A stretch of 64,000 nucleotides of DNA from Sphaerisporangium rhizosphaerae (GTDB lineage: Bacteria; Actinomycetota; Actinomycetes; Streptosporangiales; Streptosporangiaceae). The translations under genes and the position numbers were made by a program. Below, piece by piece: positions 32,491 to 40,704 of this stretch. Every line of letters starts with the position of its first letter. Positions within the stretch are counted from its first letter, which is position 1. Location of the stretch: the NCBI RefSeq assembly GCF_042665155.1, contig NZ_JBHTCG010000017.1, positions 62,001 through 126,000 on the forward strand, given 5' to 3'. The notes beneath the pieces were generated by a model. It had not been told where the DNA came from. It searched no databases and saw only the letters and a list, made by a program, of their open reading frames with translations.

Positions 32491-33582
32491 ATGGGCGGTG
32501 GAGTGCGGATCGGAGTCTTCCTGCCGGCCGCGGGGTTTCCCGGGATGGACCCCGGTGAGGTCCTCGGCGCGGCGGTGCGGGCGGCGGTGGCCGCCGAGCG
32601 GGCCGGGTTCGACGACGTGTGGATCGCCGAGCACCACTTCATGACGTACGGGATGTGCCCTTCGGCCGTGACGCTCGCCGGGTACGTGCTCGGCCGCACA
32701 GATCGCGTGACGGTCGGCACGGCGGTGAGCGTGCTGTCCACCTGCCACCCGGTGGCGCTGGCCGAGCAGGCCGCGATCCTCGACCGCGTGTCGGCGGGCC
32801 GGTTCCGGCTCGGCGTCGGGCGCGGCGGCCCGTGGGTCGACCTGGAGGTCTTCGGCACCGGGCTCGACCGGTACGAGCACGGCTTCGAGGAGAGCCTGGA
32901 CCTGCTGCTCGCCGCCCTCGGCCGCGAGCGGGTCTCCGGCGAGGGCGAGCGGTTCCGCTTCCGCGAGGTGACCATGGTGCCCCGGCCGGCCCGGCCGGTG
33001 CTCCCGGTGGTCGCGGCGACCTCGGCGGGCACCGTCCGGCTGGCGGCGGCGCGCGGGCTGCCCATGCTGCTCGGCATGCACATCGGCGACGCCGACAAGG
33101 CCGCGATGGTACGGGCGTACGCCGCCGCGGCGTCCCCTGGCCGCCACGCGTCCGGCACGGCGGATCCGCTTGACGCGGATGGCCCGCCGGCGGTGGCAGG
33201 CCATCCCGCGCAGACGGACGCCCCGGCGGTGGGGCATATGGCGGCGGGGGTCGCCTATGTCGCGGACACGACGCGGGAGGCGGTCGGGGCGCTGCGGGAG
33301 TCGCTGCCGCGCTGGCTCGGGCCTGGCCTGGCGGGGTATCGGCCGGTGGACGGCAGGGCGTACGTCCCGAAGGATCCGGTCGAGTACGCGCGCCTGCTCT
33401 GCCGCCTCCACCCGGTCGGCTCGCCCGAGCACTGCGCCGACACGATGCTCGCCACGATCGAGCGCACCGGCGTCCGCCACCTGGTGCTCCTGGTCGAGGG
33501 AGCGGGCGACCCGGCGCTCACCTGCCGGAACATCGCCCGCCTCGGCGCCGAGGTCCTTCCCCGGGTACGCGCCCACGCCTGA
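32491..33582 (+). CDS. LLM-class flavin-dependent oxidoreductase (bacterial luciferase-like)
   Basis: A TIM-barrel flavin (FMN or F420) oxidoreductase of 363 residues. The N-terminus GVRIGVFLPAAGFPG and DVWIAEHHFMTYGMCPSAVTLAGYVLGRTDRVTVGTAVSVLSTCHPVALAEQAAILDRVSAGRFRLGVGRGGPW are typical of luciferase-like monooxygenases, and the C-terminal part has SPEHCADTMLATIERTG. There is a low-complexity insertion at about 215-250. The ATG at 32491 is preceded by GGGGGG; the GTG at 32503 is an alternative. The substrate is unknown. Confidence 0.88.
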   Translation: MGGGVRIGVFLPAAGFPGMDPGEVLGAAVRAAVAAERAGFDDVWIAEHHFMTYGMCPSAVTLAGYVLGRTDRVTVGTAVSVLSTCHPVALAEQAAILDRVSAGRFRLGVGRGGPWVDLEVFGTGLDRYEHGFEESLDLLLAALGRERVSGEGERFRFREVTMVPRPARPVLPVVAATSAGTVRLAAARGLPMLLGMHIGDADKAAMVRAYAAAASPGRHASGTADPLDADGPPAVAGHPAQTDAPAVGHMAAGVAYVADTTREAVGALRESLPRWLGPGLAGYRPVDGRAYVPKDPVEYARLLCRLHPVGSPEHCADTMLATIERTGVRHLVLLVEGAGDPALTCRNIARLGAEVLPRVRAHA

Positions 33583-33594
33583 CCCCGGGAGGAT

Positions 33595-33819
33595 TCAGAG
33601 TGCGATCGGGTGATGCCCGACCACGCTCTTGAACGACCGCCAGGCCGCTGGAGAGCAGACCAGGGCGGGTCCGTCGGGTCGCTTGCTGTCGCGCACGGCG
33701 ACGGCCTCGGACAGGTTGAGGGCGACTTCCACGCAATTTCCGCCGGTGTTCCCGCTACGAGAACTCTTCTGCCATGTCGCCCTGGAGAGATCCACGACAG
33801 TCGAATCTAGTCGTTCCAC
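33595..33819 (-). CDS. DUF397 domain protein
   Basis: A 74-residue DUF397 protein: LSRATWQKSSRSGNTGGNCVEVALNLSEAVAVRDSKRPDGPALVCSPAAWRSF is the full family core. In actinomycetes such small proteins are encoded next to XRE/DUF5753 regulators and act as their partners, in the manner of the whiJ and abaA-type loci of streptomycetes. The GTG start overlaps the stop of the XRE gene by 13 bases, so the pair is coupled. It probably titrates or modifies the regulator; no enzyme motif is seen. Confidence 0.93.
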   Translation of the reverse strand: MERLDSTVVDLSRATWQKSSRSGNTGGNCVEVALNLSEAVAVRDSKRPDGPALVCSPAAWRSFKSVVGHHPIAL

Positions 33820-34629
33820 TGGGTTCTCGCTTTCTTGAGCTTCTCTAGAGAATCAGTCGGACGAAATGCCTGCGCTCTCAGCCTGTCATACTGCGCCCAG
33901 ATGTCACTGACAAGATCGTGCTCGGCGGACACCTCACCCCTCCCAGCCGACTCTATGGATACCGCCGTCGGCGCGTCCGATAGTTCGGCAATGGTGAAAC
34001 TCGACAGTAGGCCGTCGGTGCAGGGGTTGTCGTAGGGGACGATCTGCACAGTGATGTGGCGGTGTTCGCTGATATCGAGGAGATGGTCGAGTTGGTCGCG
34101 CATCACCTTGGCGTTTCCAAGGGGGCGCTTGAGCACCCCACTCGTCGATGAGCACCCAGAGCTCCGGCGGCCTGACCCGTTCGAGGATCTTCTTGCGTCC
34201 CATGCGTGCCAGGACTCGTTGCTCGATCTCCTCCGGCGGGACGGCGCGGCCTCCGTTGAAGACCGCTCTCGCGTACTCCTCGGTCTGCAGGAGGCCGGGG
34301 ACGAGGAGCGGGTCCCAGCTGCGTAGCGCTCGCGCTCGGGGCTCGATCTCCTCCAGCCACCTGACAAACCATATCGGGCCAGACGGAGAGCTGACATTCC
34401 GGCTGAGCCGGGAGAAAAGGTCGCCGGTTCTCAGCAACTCGTCGCATCGTGCCGCCAGGTCCGCGCTCGGATTCCGGTCGCCTATCTCGATATGGCCGAC
34501 GAGTGATGACGATACGCCGAGATGTGCGGCCAGGCGCGCCTGAGAGAGACGCGCCTCTCTGCGAACTCGCGCAAGCTCACGGCCGAAGCGCTGAGCTGGA
34601 GAAAGGCGTGGATCGAGATCGCTTCCCAT
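33807..34629 (-). pseudogene. XRE family regulator with DUF5753 domain, interrupted by a frameshift in a G run
   Basis: The start ATG 34629 follows GGAGG. The first frame gives the HTH (FGRELARVRREARLSQARLAAHLGVSSSLVGHIEIGDRNPSADLAARCDELL) and the DUF5753 start through ELWVLIDEW. The frame then shifts at about 34137-34141 and the rest continues as VLKRPLGNAKVMRDQLDHLLDISEHRHITVQIVPYDNP to the stop at 33807. Removing one G from the run of four restores a single ~273-residue protein. A homopolymer sequencing error is a real possibility. The normal protein would be a developmental-type regulator partnered with DUF397. Confidence 0.85.
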
Positions 34630-34893
34630 GATCGCCTCCGGGGGTTCTCCTGCCGTTCGGGTGACTTTCGATGACGCCATTGATGACGTGGGGCCACGCC
34701 GTCCGGGGTTTTCCGTCAGTCGATTGTCGGCGGAACTTCTCCGCGCCGCCAGGTTATATCTCGGCACTCTGAAAGCTGAAGACTTTGTCCGGGTGATGCC
34801 GCGATATCGAAGCGACAATTCACTCCGTCAATGGAGTAATCCGGACAGTCGATTTCATGGTCCGTGTATTACTGGGAGAACGGTGATGCGCTG
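34630..34893. other. Divergent promoter region
   Basis: 264 bases between the XRE gene (-) and the HATPase gene (+). It is more AT-rich than its flanks over 34690-34860 and no supported coding frame is present. It presumably contains the promoters of both transcripts and may bind the XRE protein. No clear dyad was recognised. Confidence 0.5.
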
Positions 34894-35304
34894 ATGAGCG
34901 CTGAGGTGGTACGTGCGGCGACCCTCGTGGGGCGGACGAGCCTGCCCGCGGCGACGGAGTCGGTCCCGCGCGCCCGGAGGTACGTCGGCGAACTGCTGCG
35001 AAAGTCCGGCATGAAGGACCCGGGCGAGGCCGAGCTACTGGTCAGCGAGCTGGTGACGAACGCGGTCGCACATGCGGACTCGGTGTCCGGCGGCGTGAGT
35101 GTGGCCGTCTTCCGTCGCGGGAGCGACTTCCATATCGAGGTGTCAGATGGGGGATCCACGACATCCACCCCTCAGGTGCCCGTCGAGCTGTACGAGGACA
35201 GCGAGGGAGGACGTGGGCTCTGGCTCGTCCGGGAACTGGCCTCGTCCTGGGGCTGGCACGAGACCGAGTCAGGGCGGGTGGTCTGGTTCCGGGTGGCCGG
35301 ATGA
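34894..35304 (+). CDS. RsbW/SpoIIAB-like ATP-binding protein (HATPase_c_2)
   Basis: A 136-residue GHKL ATPase-fold protein of the anti-sigma-factor kinase type. The N-box is ELLVSELVTNAVAHA, the G1-like segment VSDGGSTTSTPQ and the G2 segment EGGRGLWLVRELASSWGW. The family binds ATP and phosphorylates or sequesters sigma-factor partners; no anti-anti-sigma or sigma gene lies here. Such genes commonly accompany XRE/DUF397 pairs in actinomycetes. The start is uncertain: the ATG at 34894 is favoured by family length, and a GTG at 34864 is the alternative. The stop overlaps the next ATG. Confidence 0.86.
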   Translation: MSAEVVRAATLVGRTSLPAATESVPRARRYVGELLRKSGMKDPGEAELLVSELVTNAVAHADSVSGGVSVAVFRRGSDFHIEVSDGGSTTSTPQVPVELYEDSEGGRGLWLVRELASSWGWHETESGRVVWFRVAG

Positions 35305-35780
35305 CGAGCGCAGCCGATACGCGAGGTGGTGCGAGCGGCCCGATGGACGACGAGCCGACCCGCACGCACGAGGCCCTTCTCCTCACCCTCGGGCATGCGC
35401 TGGCCGCGAGCGGAGTCGCCGCACGGCTGGCCGGTCCGCCGCGCCTGTCCGGCCACATCGGCTTCGTGAACTTCATCGTCCCCAAACAGATCATCGACGA
35501 CATCCGGCTGGCCAGCCGGCCCGCGACGCCAGGGGAGCGTGAGCACCGCTCATGGCTGGTGCGGTCCTGGTGGGCCGGCTATCTGCTCTCCATGTACGGC
35601 ATCCGGTTCGCTCAGCGGGCGATGGAGTTGGGGACGGACGGAGACCCGGTCGTGGTCGTCACGTGGCTGGAGGTCATCGCCACGCCGATCGGCATCGCCG
35701 CGGCGGTCCTCGCGGCCATGGTCGTCTGGCGGATCAGCGCCTTCCAGGAACTGCGTCGCGGCGTGGGTGCCGGGGGCTGA
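35301..35780 (+). CDS. Putative membrane protein, DUF4328-like
   Basis: A 159-residue protein with two hydrophobic segments: around 85-97 (WWAGYLLSMYGIRFA) and 117-142 (VVVVTWLEVIATPIGIAAAVLAAMVVWRI). GHIGFVNFIVPKQIIDDIRLAS resembles the amphipathic core of DUF4328 membrane proteins, but the first helices of that family are missing, so it may be a shortened relative. It is coupled to the HATPase gene by an ATGA overlap, so it could be a membrane anchor or sensor partner. Assignment is tentative. Confidence 0.7.
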   Translation: MTSAADTRGGASGPMDDEPTRTHEALLLTLGHALAASGVAARLAGPPRLSGHIGFVNFIVPKQIIDDIRLASRPATPGEREHRSWLVRSWWAGYLLSMYGIRFAQRAMELGTDGDPVVVVTWLEVIATPIGIAAAVLAAMVVWRISAFQELRRGVGAGG

Positions 35781-35816
35781 ACCTTTCAATGGATCTGTGC
35801 CGCGTCGCGACGGTGA

Positions 35817-35828
35817 TTAATCGGTTCA
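35817..35828. promoter_or_regulatory. Imperfect copy of LacI-type operator
   Basis: TTAATCGGTTCA resembles the perfect palindrome TTAATCGATTAA found 137 bases downstream and may be a second, weaker operator upstream of the GH5 gene. Confidence 0.35.
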
Positions 35829-35964
35829 ATTTCCGTGGGGTGTGCGCGTTTGTCCTGGCCGGGATGGGCTGCGGCGCCTGCGGTGCCCGCATGGCGCCTG
35901 ACCGGTGATGACCAGCGGCCACGCGGAGCGTCCGCCGTAGCGGTGGAGGGTCGCGATCGCCGAC

Positions 35965-35976
35965 TTAATCGATTAA
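35965..35976. promoter_or_regulatory. Perfect palindrome, probable LacI-family operator
   Basis: TTAATCGATTAA is a perfect 12-base dyad with a central CG, the usual shape of LacI/GalR-family sites. It lies about 73 bases upstream of the cellulase start, in an AT-rich patch. A sugar-responsive repressor for cellulose utilisation is the natural candidate. The rest of 35781-36048 shows no gene. Confidence 0.5.
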
Positions 35977-36048
35977 CTTCGGGACGCTTCAGTCGGCGGT
36001 CCATCGCGTGCCGTACCGGTGGCCGTTCATTTGCGGAAAGGACGCCTG

Positions 36049-37593
36049 ATGAGACGAAGTCTCGCCACTTTCGCGGCGGCCGCGCTGGTCGCCGCGGGTG
36101 GGATCGCAGCGGTGATGGCGCCGGCCGCCGGCGCCGCCGCAGGGTGCACGGTGGCCTACAAGATCACCAATCAGTGGGGCGGCGGATTCCAGGGCGACGT
36201 GGCCATCACCAACCTCGGTGACCCGCTGACCGGCTGGAAGCTGGAGTTCGACTTCCCCGACTCCGGCCAGAAGATCGCCTCGGGGTGGAACGCCACCTGG
36301 ACGCAGTCCGGCGCGCACGTCACGGCCGTCGGCATGTCGTACAACGGCTCCATCGCCACGAACGCCACCGTCTCCGGCATCGGGTTCACCGGCACCTTCG
36401 GCGGCGCCAACCCCGTCCCCACCGCCTTCTCGGTCAACGGTGTGGCCTGCACCGGAGTGCCGACCGCGTCCCCGACGCCCACCCGGACGCCCACGCCGAC
36501 GCCCACTCCCACAAGGACGCCGACCCCGACCCCCACGCCGACCCCGACGCCCACGCCCACGCCCACGCCGAGCGTGCCGCCGGGTTCGGCGCCCAAGCTG
36601 CACGTCTCAGGCAACAAGCTCGTCAACCAGGCAGGGCAGGCGGTCCGGCTTCTCGGCGCCAACCGCTCGGGCGGGGAGTTCGCCTGCATCCAGGGCAACG
36701 GCATCTGGAACGGGCCGATGGACGACGCGTCCATCAACGCCATGGCCGCCTGGAAGATCAGGACCGTCCGCGTTCCGCTCAACGAGGAGTGCTGGCTCGG
36801 CACCGGCAATGTCCAGCCGCAGTACGCCGGCACGACCTACCAGAACGAGGTGAAGGGGTACGTCTCCAGGCTGCTGGCGCACGGCATCACCCCGATCGTG
36901 GAGATGCACTGGAGTTACGGCGCCTACACCGGAAACTCCTCCGCCTGCACCGACGTGCACGCTTCGTGCCAGAAGCCCATGCCGGACGCGCAGTACGCGC
37001 CGAGCTTCTGGACCTCGGTCGCCAACACCTTCAAGAACGACACCGCGATCGTGTTCGACCTGTTCAACGAGCCCTACCCTGAGCGGGCCACCGGCAGCGC
37101 GGCCTCCGGCTGGGCGTGCTGGAAGAACGGCGGCACCTGCGCGGGCATCGGCTACCAGGTGGCGGGCATGCAGACCCTGGTCAACGCCGTGCGCGCGACC
37201 GGGGCGCAGAACGTGATCCTGCTCGGCGGGCTCGCCTACTCCAACGACCTGACCCAGTGGCTGTCGTACAAGCCGTCCGACCCGGCCGGCAACCTCGTCG
37301 CCGCCTGGCACTCCTACAACTTCAACGTCTGCGCCAACCAGAGCTGCTGGGACAGCCAGCTCGCCCCGGTGGCCGCCCAGGTGCCGCTCGTGGCGGGGGA
37401 GATCGGCGAGAACGACTGCGCCCACGGGTACATCGACCAGCTGATGAGCTGGCTGGACCAGAAGGGCTTGTCCTACCTGGCGTGGACGTGGAACAACTGG
37501 GACTGCTCCAGCGGGCCGTCCTTGATCACCGACTGGAACGGCACGGCCACGAACTACGGGGCCGGCTTCAAGGCCCACCTCGCCACCCAGTGA
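36049..37593 (+). CDS. Secreted cellulase: CBM2, PT-rich linker, GH5 catalytic domain
   Basis: Extracellular beta-1,4-glucanase of 514 residues. A Sec signal peptide ends near Ala31. CBM2 spans ~32-135 (GCTVAYKITNQWGGGFQGDVAITNLGDPLTGWKLEFDF to the closing Cys), the (Pro-Thr) linker ~139-180, and the GH5 barrel ~184-514. The acid/base Glu341 is in LFNEPYPE and the nucleophile Glu451 in VAGEIGEND; HWSY near 287 is another active-site strand. GGAAAGGA precedes the ATG at 36049. Substrate is probably cellulose or mixed-linkage glucan. An upstream LacI-type palindrome suggests sugar control. Confidence 0.94.
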   Translation: MRRSLATFAAAALVAAGGIAAVMAPAAGAAAGCTVAYKITNQWGGGFQGDVAITNLGDPLTGWKLEFDFPDSGQKIASGWNATWTQSGAHVTAVGMSYNGSIATNATVSGIGFTGTFGGANPVPTAFSVNGVACTGVPTASPTPTRTPTPTPTPTRTPTPTPTPTPTPTPTPTPSVPPGSAPKLHVSGNKLVNQAGQAVRLLGANRSGGEFACIQGNGIWNGPMDDASINAMAAWKIRTVRVPLNEECWLGTGNVQPQYAGTTYQNEVKGYVSRLLAHGITPIVEMHWSYGAYTGNSSACTDVHASCQKPMPDAQYAPSFWTSVANTFKNDTAIVFDLFNEPYPERATGSAASGWACWKNGGTCAGIGYQVAGMQTLVNAVRATGAQNVILLGGLAYSNDLTQWLSYKPSDPAGNLVAAWHSYNFNVCANQSCWDSQLAPVAAQVPLVAGEIGENDCAHGYIDQLMSWLDQKGLSYLAWTWNNWDCSSGPSLITDWNGTATNYGAGFKAHLATQ

Positions 37594-37648
37594 CCGCCTC
37601 CGGCGGGGGGTCTTGTCGCCGAGCGAAACAGAATGGAATTCTGTCGGC

Positions 37649-38524
37649 ATGAACCGCGCGACGACCAACGGCGTCGAGATCGCCTACGAGGCCTTCGGGC
37701 CCCCCGCCGGCCGGCCGCTACTGCTGATCATGGGTCTCGGCTCGCAATTGATCAACTGGGACGTGGAGCTCTGCGAGCTGTTCGCCGACAGGGGGCACCG
37801 CGTCGTCCGCTTCGACAACCGGGACGCCGGCCTGTCCACCCACTTCCACGAGGCGGGCGTGCCCCATTTCAATCCGGGGCCGGACGGCGTGCTCGCGCCG
37901 CCGCCGTACCTGCTGGAGGACATGGCCGACGACACCGCCGGCCTGCTGGACGCGCTGGGCTGGGACGCCGCCCACGTGCTCGGCGCGTCGATGGGCGGGA
38001 TGATCGCGCAGAGCTTCGCCATCCGCCATCCGTCCAGGACGCTCAGCCTCACCTCCATCATGTCCACGCCGTCTCCGCACATCGGCTCGCCCACCCCTGA
38101 GGCCATGGCGGTGCTGGTCACCAGGTCGGCCCCCGAGCGCGACGCCGTCGTCCGCCGGGCGATCGAGTCGCGCCGGGTCATCGGCTCGCCCGGCTACCCG
38201 GCGGACGACGAGCGCGTCGCCCGGCTGGCCGGCGAGAGCTTCGACCGCGCCTACGACCCGGCCGGGTTCGCCCGCCAGCTCGCCGCCATCCGCGGGTCGG
38301 GCGACCGCACCGCCGGGCTCAGGGAACTGTCGGTCCCCGCCCTGGTCATCCACGGTGAGGCCGATACGTTGGTGCAACTCCCCGGCGGCCAGGCCACGGC
38401 GGACGCCATCCCCGGGGCCAAGCTGCTGACCTTCCCGGGGATGGGACACGACCTGCCGCGTGAACTGTGGCCGGACATCGTCGCCGCCGTCACCGACCTC
38501 ACCGAGCGCGCCCACCGCCCCTGA
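37649..38524 (+). CDS. Alpha/beta hydrolase
   Basis: A 291-residue hydrolase. The HG-type oxyanion segment is PLLLIMGLGSQLINW, the region FDNRDAGLSTHF is common to this subfamily, the nucleophile elbow is GASMGGMIAQ, the acid is in VIHGEADTLVQLPGG and the His in FPGMGHDLPRELW. Length and motifs fit the RdmC/aclacinomycin methylesterase-like or haloperoxidase-like group. It begins with the ATG at 37649; an earlier GTG in frame lacks a site. It stands alone after the cellulase gene. Substrate unknown. Confidence 0.9.
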   Translation: MNRATTNGVEIAYEAFGPPAGRPLLLIMGLGSQLINWDVELCELFADRGHRVVRFDNRDAGLSTHFHEAGVPHFNPGPDGVLAPPPYLLEDMADDTAGLLDALGWDAAHVLGASMGGMIAQSFAIRHPSRTLSLTSIMSTPSPHIGSPTPEAMAVLVTRSAPERDAVVRRAIESRRVIGSPGYPADDERVARLAGESFDRAYDPAGFARQLAAIRGSGDRTAGLRELSVPALVIHGEADTLVQLPGGQATADAIPGAKLLTFPGMGHDLPRELWPDIVAAVTDLTERAHRP

Positions 38525-38650
38525 ACGAGGACGCGCCCGCCGCCCTGAACACGCGTGCCCTGCATGCGCGCGCCCTGAACGCGCGTGCCATGATCTGGGG
38601 CGCGGTCGTCGCTGTGGACGCGCCTCCTGTGTCGCGGGGCGCGTCCACCG

Positions 38651-39022
38651 TCAGATGTCGAGCTTCTCGTCGATCGCGCGGAGCGAGTGCCGCGCCATCG
38701 CGAGATTGGCGCGACCCCGGTCCAGCGCCAGGTACAGGAACAGGCCCTTGCCGCCCCGGCCCGACAGCGGGCGGATGATGTGGTACTGGTTGCTCAGCGT
38801 GATCAGGATGTCCTCGATGCCCTCCTTGAGGCCAAGGGCGTCCATCGTGCGCAGTTTGGCCTTGATGACCTCGGTGTTCCCGGCGGCCGCGACCTGAAGG
38901 TCGAGATCCTTGGAGCCGCCCAGCGTGCCGAGCGCCATGCCGCTGTTGTAGTCGACCACCGCGGCGCCGACCGCGCCGTCGACGGCCATCATCTCCTTGA
39001 GGGAGACATCAATGCCGGCCAT
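38651..39022 (-). CDS. Roadblock/LC7 domain protein (3 of 3)
   Basis: A 123-residue dynein-light-chain-fold protein: MMAVDGAVGAAVVDYNSGMALGTLGG is the first strand-helix, and YHIIRPLSGRGGKGLFLYLALDRGRANLAMARHSLRAIDEKL the C-terminal half. In bacteria these proteins usually act as GAPs or scaffolds for MglA-type small GTPases, often in conservons. Here no GTPase or histidine kinase is next to them. It is the last of three such genes on the minus strand and most closely resembles the first (40189). A role in polarity or signalling is inference. Confidence 0.87.
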   Translation of the reverse strand: MAGIDVSLKEMMAVDGAVGAAVVDYNSGMALGTLGGSKDLDLQVAAAGNTEVIKAKLRTMDALGLKEGIEDILITLSNQYHIIRPLSGRGGKGLFLYLALDRGRANLAMARHSLRAIDEKLDI

Positions 39023-39066
39023 GTTCGTCGTTGTTCCTCTCGTGGGTGCGAGCGCGCCGGCCGCCG

Positions 39067-39447
39067 CTATCCGGCCGCCGGCGCGCGTTCGACGATGGCG
39101 GCGAGCCGCGCCGCCGTCCTGCGTCCCTCCATCCGCAGCAGCCCGAGGTTGGCTCCCCTGGCCGCCAGGACGGTGAGAACGAGCTTGGGGCCCGCGGCGT
39201 AGCAGGCCGCGTGGCCGCCGGCGCCGGAGATCAGCGTCTCCTCCAGGGCGCCGGCGTGGATCAGGCCGGTCATGCGGTGGCTCAGCGCGTGCAGCGCGGA
39301 GGTCAACGCCGCCGCCTGTTCGGCCTCGGCCCGGATCTGCGCCGTCACGAGCATCCCGTCCACCGTGCACACCAGGGCGCCGGTCACCTCGTCCATGCGC
39401 TCGCGCAGGAGGAGCATCTCTTCGTGCACGTCGCGGCGTAGATCCAT
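39067..39447 (-). CDS. Roadblock/LC7 domain protein (2 of 3)
   Basis: A 126-residue Roadblock protein, more divergent than its neighbours. Core elements are VHEEMLLLRERMDEVTGALVCTVDGMLVTAQIRAEAEQAAALTSALHALSHRM and KLVLTVLAARGANLGLLRMEGRRTAARLAAIVE. The ATG at 39447 has AAGAGG six bases upstream. It is 44 bases from the next gene, so the three are one operon. Together with its paralogs it may form hetero-oligomers; the partner GTPase would be encoded elsewhere. Confidence 0.85.
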   Translation of the reverse strand: MDLRRDVHEEMLLLRERMDEVTGALVCTVDGMLVTAQIRAEAEQAAALTSALHALSHRMTGLIHAGALEETLISGAGGHAACYAAGPKLVLTVLAARGANLGLLRMEGRRTAARLAAIVERAPAAG

Positions 39448-39520
39448 CGGTAGCCTCTTTCCGGCCCGCTTGAGCGACTGCAGCCTCATCACGCCGTCGC
39501 GTCCTGGTCGTCGGCACCGT

Positions 39521-40189
39521 TCACGGCAGCTTCTCCAGGGCGTCGCGCAGCCTGAGCAGCATGCCGACGTCGCCTGGATCGCCGCTGACCCGCGGCGGCC
39601 CCGGCGCCTCCGGGGCTCCGGGCGGGGGAGTGGCCGCGGACGGGACGGCGTCCAGACGGATTCCCGCGTGCCCGGCCCGCTTCGGCAGCACGAACGCCGA
39701 GCCGGCCGGAGCGGCCGATCCCGGAGACGGGCCTGCTGGAGCGGCTGATCCCCGGGACGGGGCGGGCGCGGATCGGGCGGGGGTGGACGGGCCGGGTGGG
39801 GACTGCGTGACCAGGCGGCCGGAGATGGCGCGCAGGCGGTGGCGCGCGAGCGCGAGGTTCGCGCGCTCCAGGTCCAGCCGCAGGTAGAGCAGGATCGGGC
39901 CGGTGAGCGCCGTCTCCAGAGGCCTCAGCAGGTGGTGGCCGGTGTCGGCGGTGATGATCACGTCCTCCACCCGCACGGTGCCATCGGGCGAGGTGAGGGC
40001 CAGCCCGTCCAGCGTCGCGCGCAGGGTGCGGCGCAGCGCGGCGGCCGACACCTGTGGATCGAGGTCGGCGACCGTCCGTCCCGCCGCGACGGCCTTGCTG
40101 TCGGTGCCGCCGGTGTCCTCGATGACGAGGGCGTCCAGCGCACCCGGAATGGCCAGGATGTCGGTGAGACAGTCCTCGATGTCGAGCAT
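39521..40189 (-). CDS. Roadblock/LC7-like protein with Pro/Ala-rich tail (1 of 3)
   Basis: A 222-residue protein. Residues 1 to ~125 form the Roadblock-like domain (MLDIEDCLTDILAIPGALDALVIED, HHLLRPLETALTGPILLYLRLDLERANLALARHRLRAI), followed by ~95 residues rich in Pro, Ala, Gly and Ser with repeated GSAAPAG blocks, and a short C-terminal helix (VGMLLRLRDALEKLP). The tail is probably disordered and the end helix may be a docking peptide. The ATG at 40189 has GGAG seven bases before it. It is the first gene of the three-gene operon. Confidence 0.82.
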   Translation of the reverse strand: MLDIEDCLTDILAIPGALDALVIEDTGGTDSKAVAAGRTVADLDPQVSAAALRRTLRATLDGLALTSPDGTVRVEDVIITADTGHHLLRPLETALTGPILLYLRLDLERANLALARHRLRAISGRLVTQSPPGPSTPARSAPAPSRGSAAPAGPSPGSAAPAGSAFVLPKRAGHAGIRLDAVPSAATPPPGAPEAPGPPRVSGDPGDVGMLLRLRDALEKLP

Positions 40190-40704
40190 GGTCGACTCCT
40201 CGCCGGTCGATCCAAATCGCATGTGGCGGCCAACTCTAGGGAAATGACCAGGGGATTCCATTCGGCGTAAATAGCTGTGAAAGATATGAGATAGAAGGAT
40301 GTCTCACCAAGTAGAAGGATCGATCCCCCAAGTGGCAGGCGCTGGTTCGAATACCACTCGGTGTGACGGGAAAATGTCTGGCTGGCGCTATTTGTCCCAC
40401 AATGAAGGGGAGAGGTGGGGGTTTATTACCCTGATCGTCTCCCCCGCTCGGAGCGTCCTGCGCCGCTACCGCGAGCGACTCGGCGCTGCTGCGAGGGTCC
40501 CGGGGCTGCTGCCACGGGACCAGGGACTCGCCATCAGGGAACCAGGGACCACTGCCACGGGACCGGAGGATCCCGGGGAGCGTTGCCAGGGGACCGGAGG
40601 ACCCGGGGAGCGCTGCTACGGACCGGAGGACCCGGGGAGCGGTCCCGGGGGAACCGGCCGTTGCCGGGAGACCCTGGGGCCGCGGCGGTGGCTACCGTGG
40701 AGGG
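40190..40704. other. Intergenic region with 30-base imperfect tandem repeats
   Basis: 515 bases between the Roadblock operon (-) and DUF523 (+). The first 230 bases are AT-rich and hold the Roadblock promoter. From ~40496 a run of related GGACCGGAGG(A)CCCGGGGAGCG units begins, with clear copies at 40560-40582, 40591-40612 and 40620-40641 about 30 bases apart, and decayed copies before. No coding frame is supported. Confidence 0.6.
40560..40641. repeat. Three tandem copies of a ~30-base GC-rich unit
   Basis: The core GGACCGGAGG followed by CCCGGGGAGCG recurs three times with a period of about 30 bases and little change. CCGGGG/CCCGGG stretches can form local hairpins. It lies just upstream of DUF523 and its function is not known. 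Confidence 0.7.

Noticed and set aside
34864..34893. GTG start 10 codons upstream for the HATPase protein
   Set aside because: It has no clear ribosome-binding site, and the added residues (YYWENGDAL) are outside the family. Kept as an alternative only.
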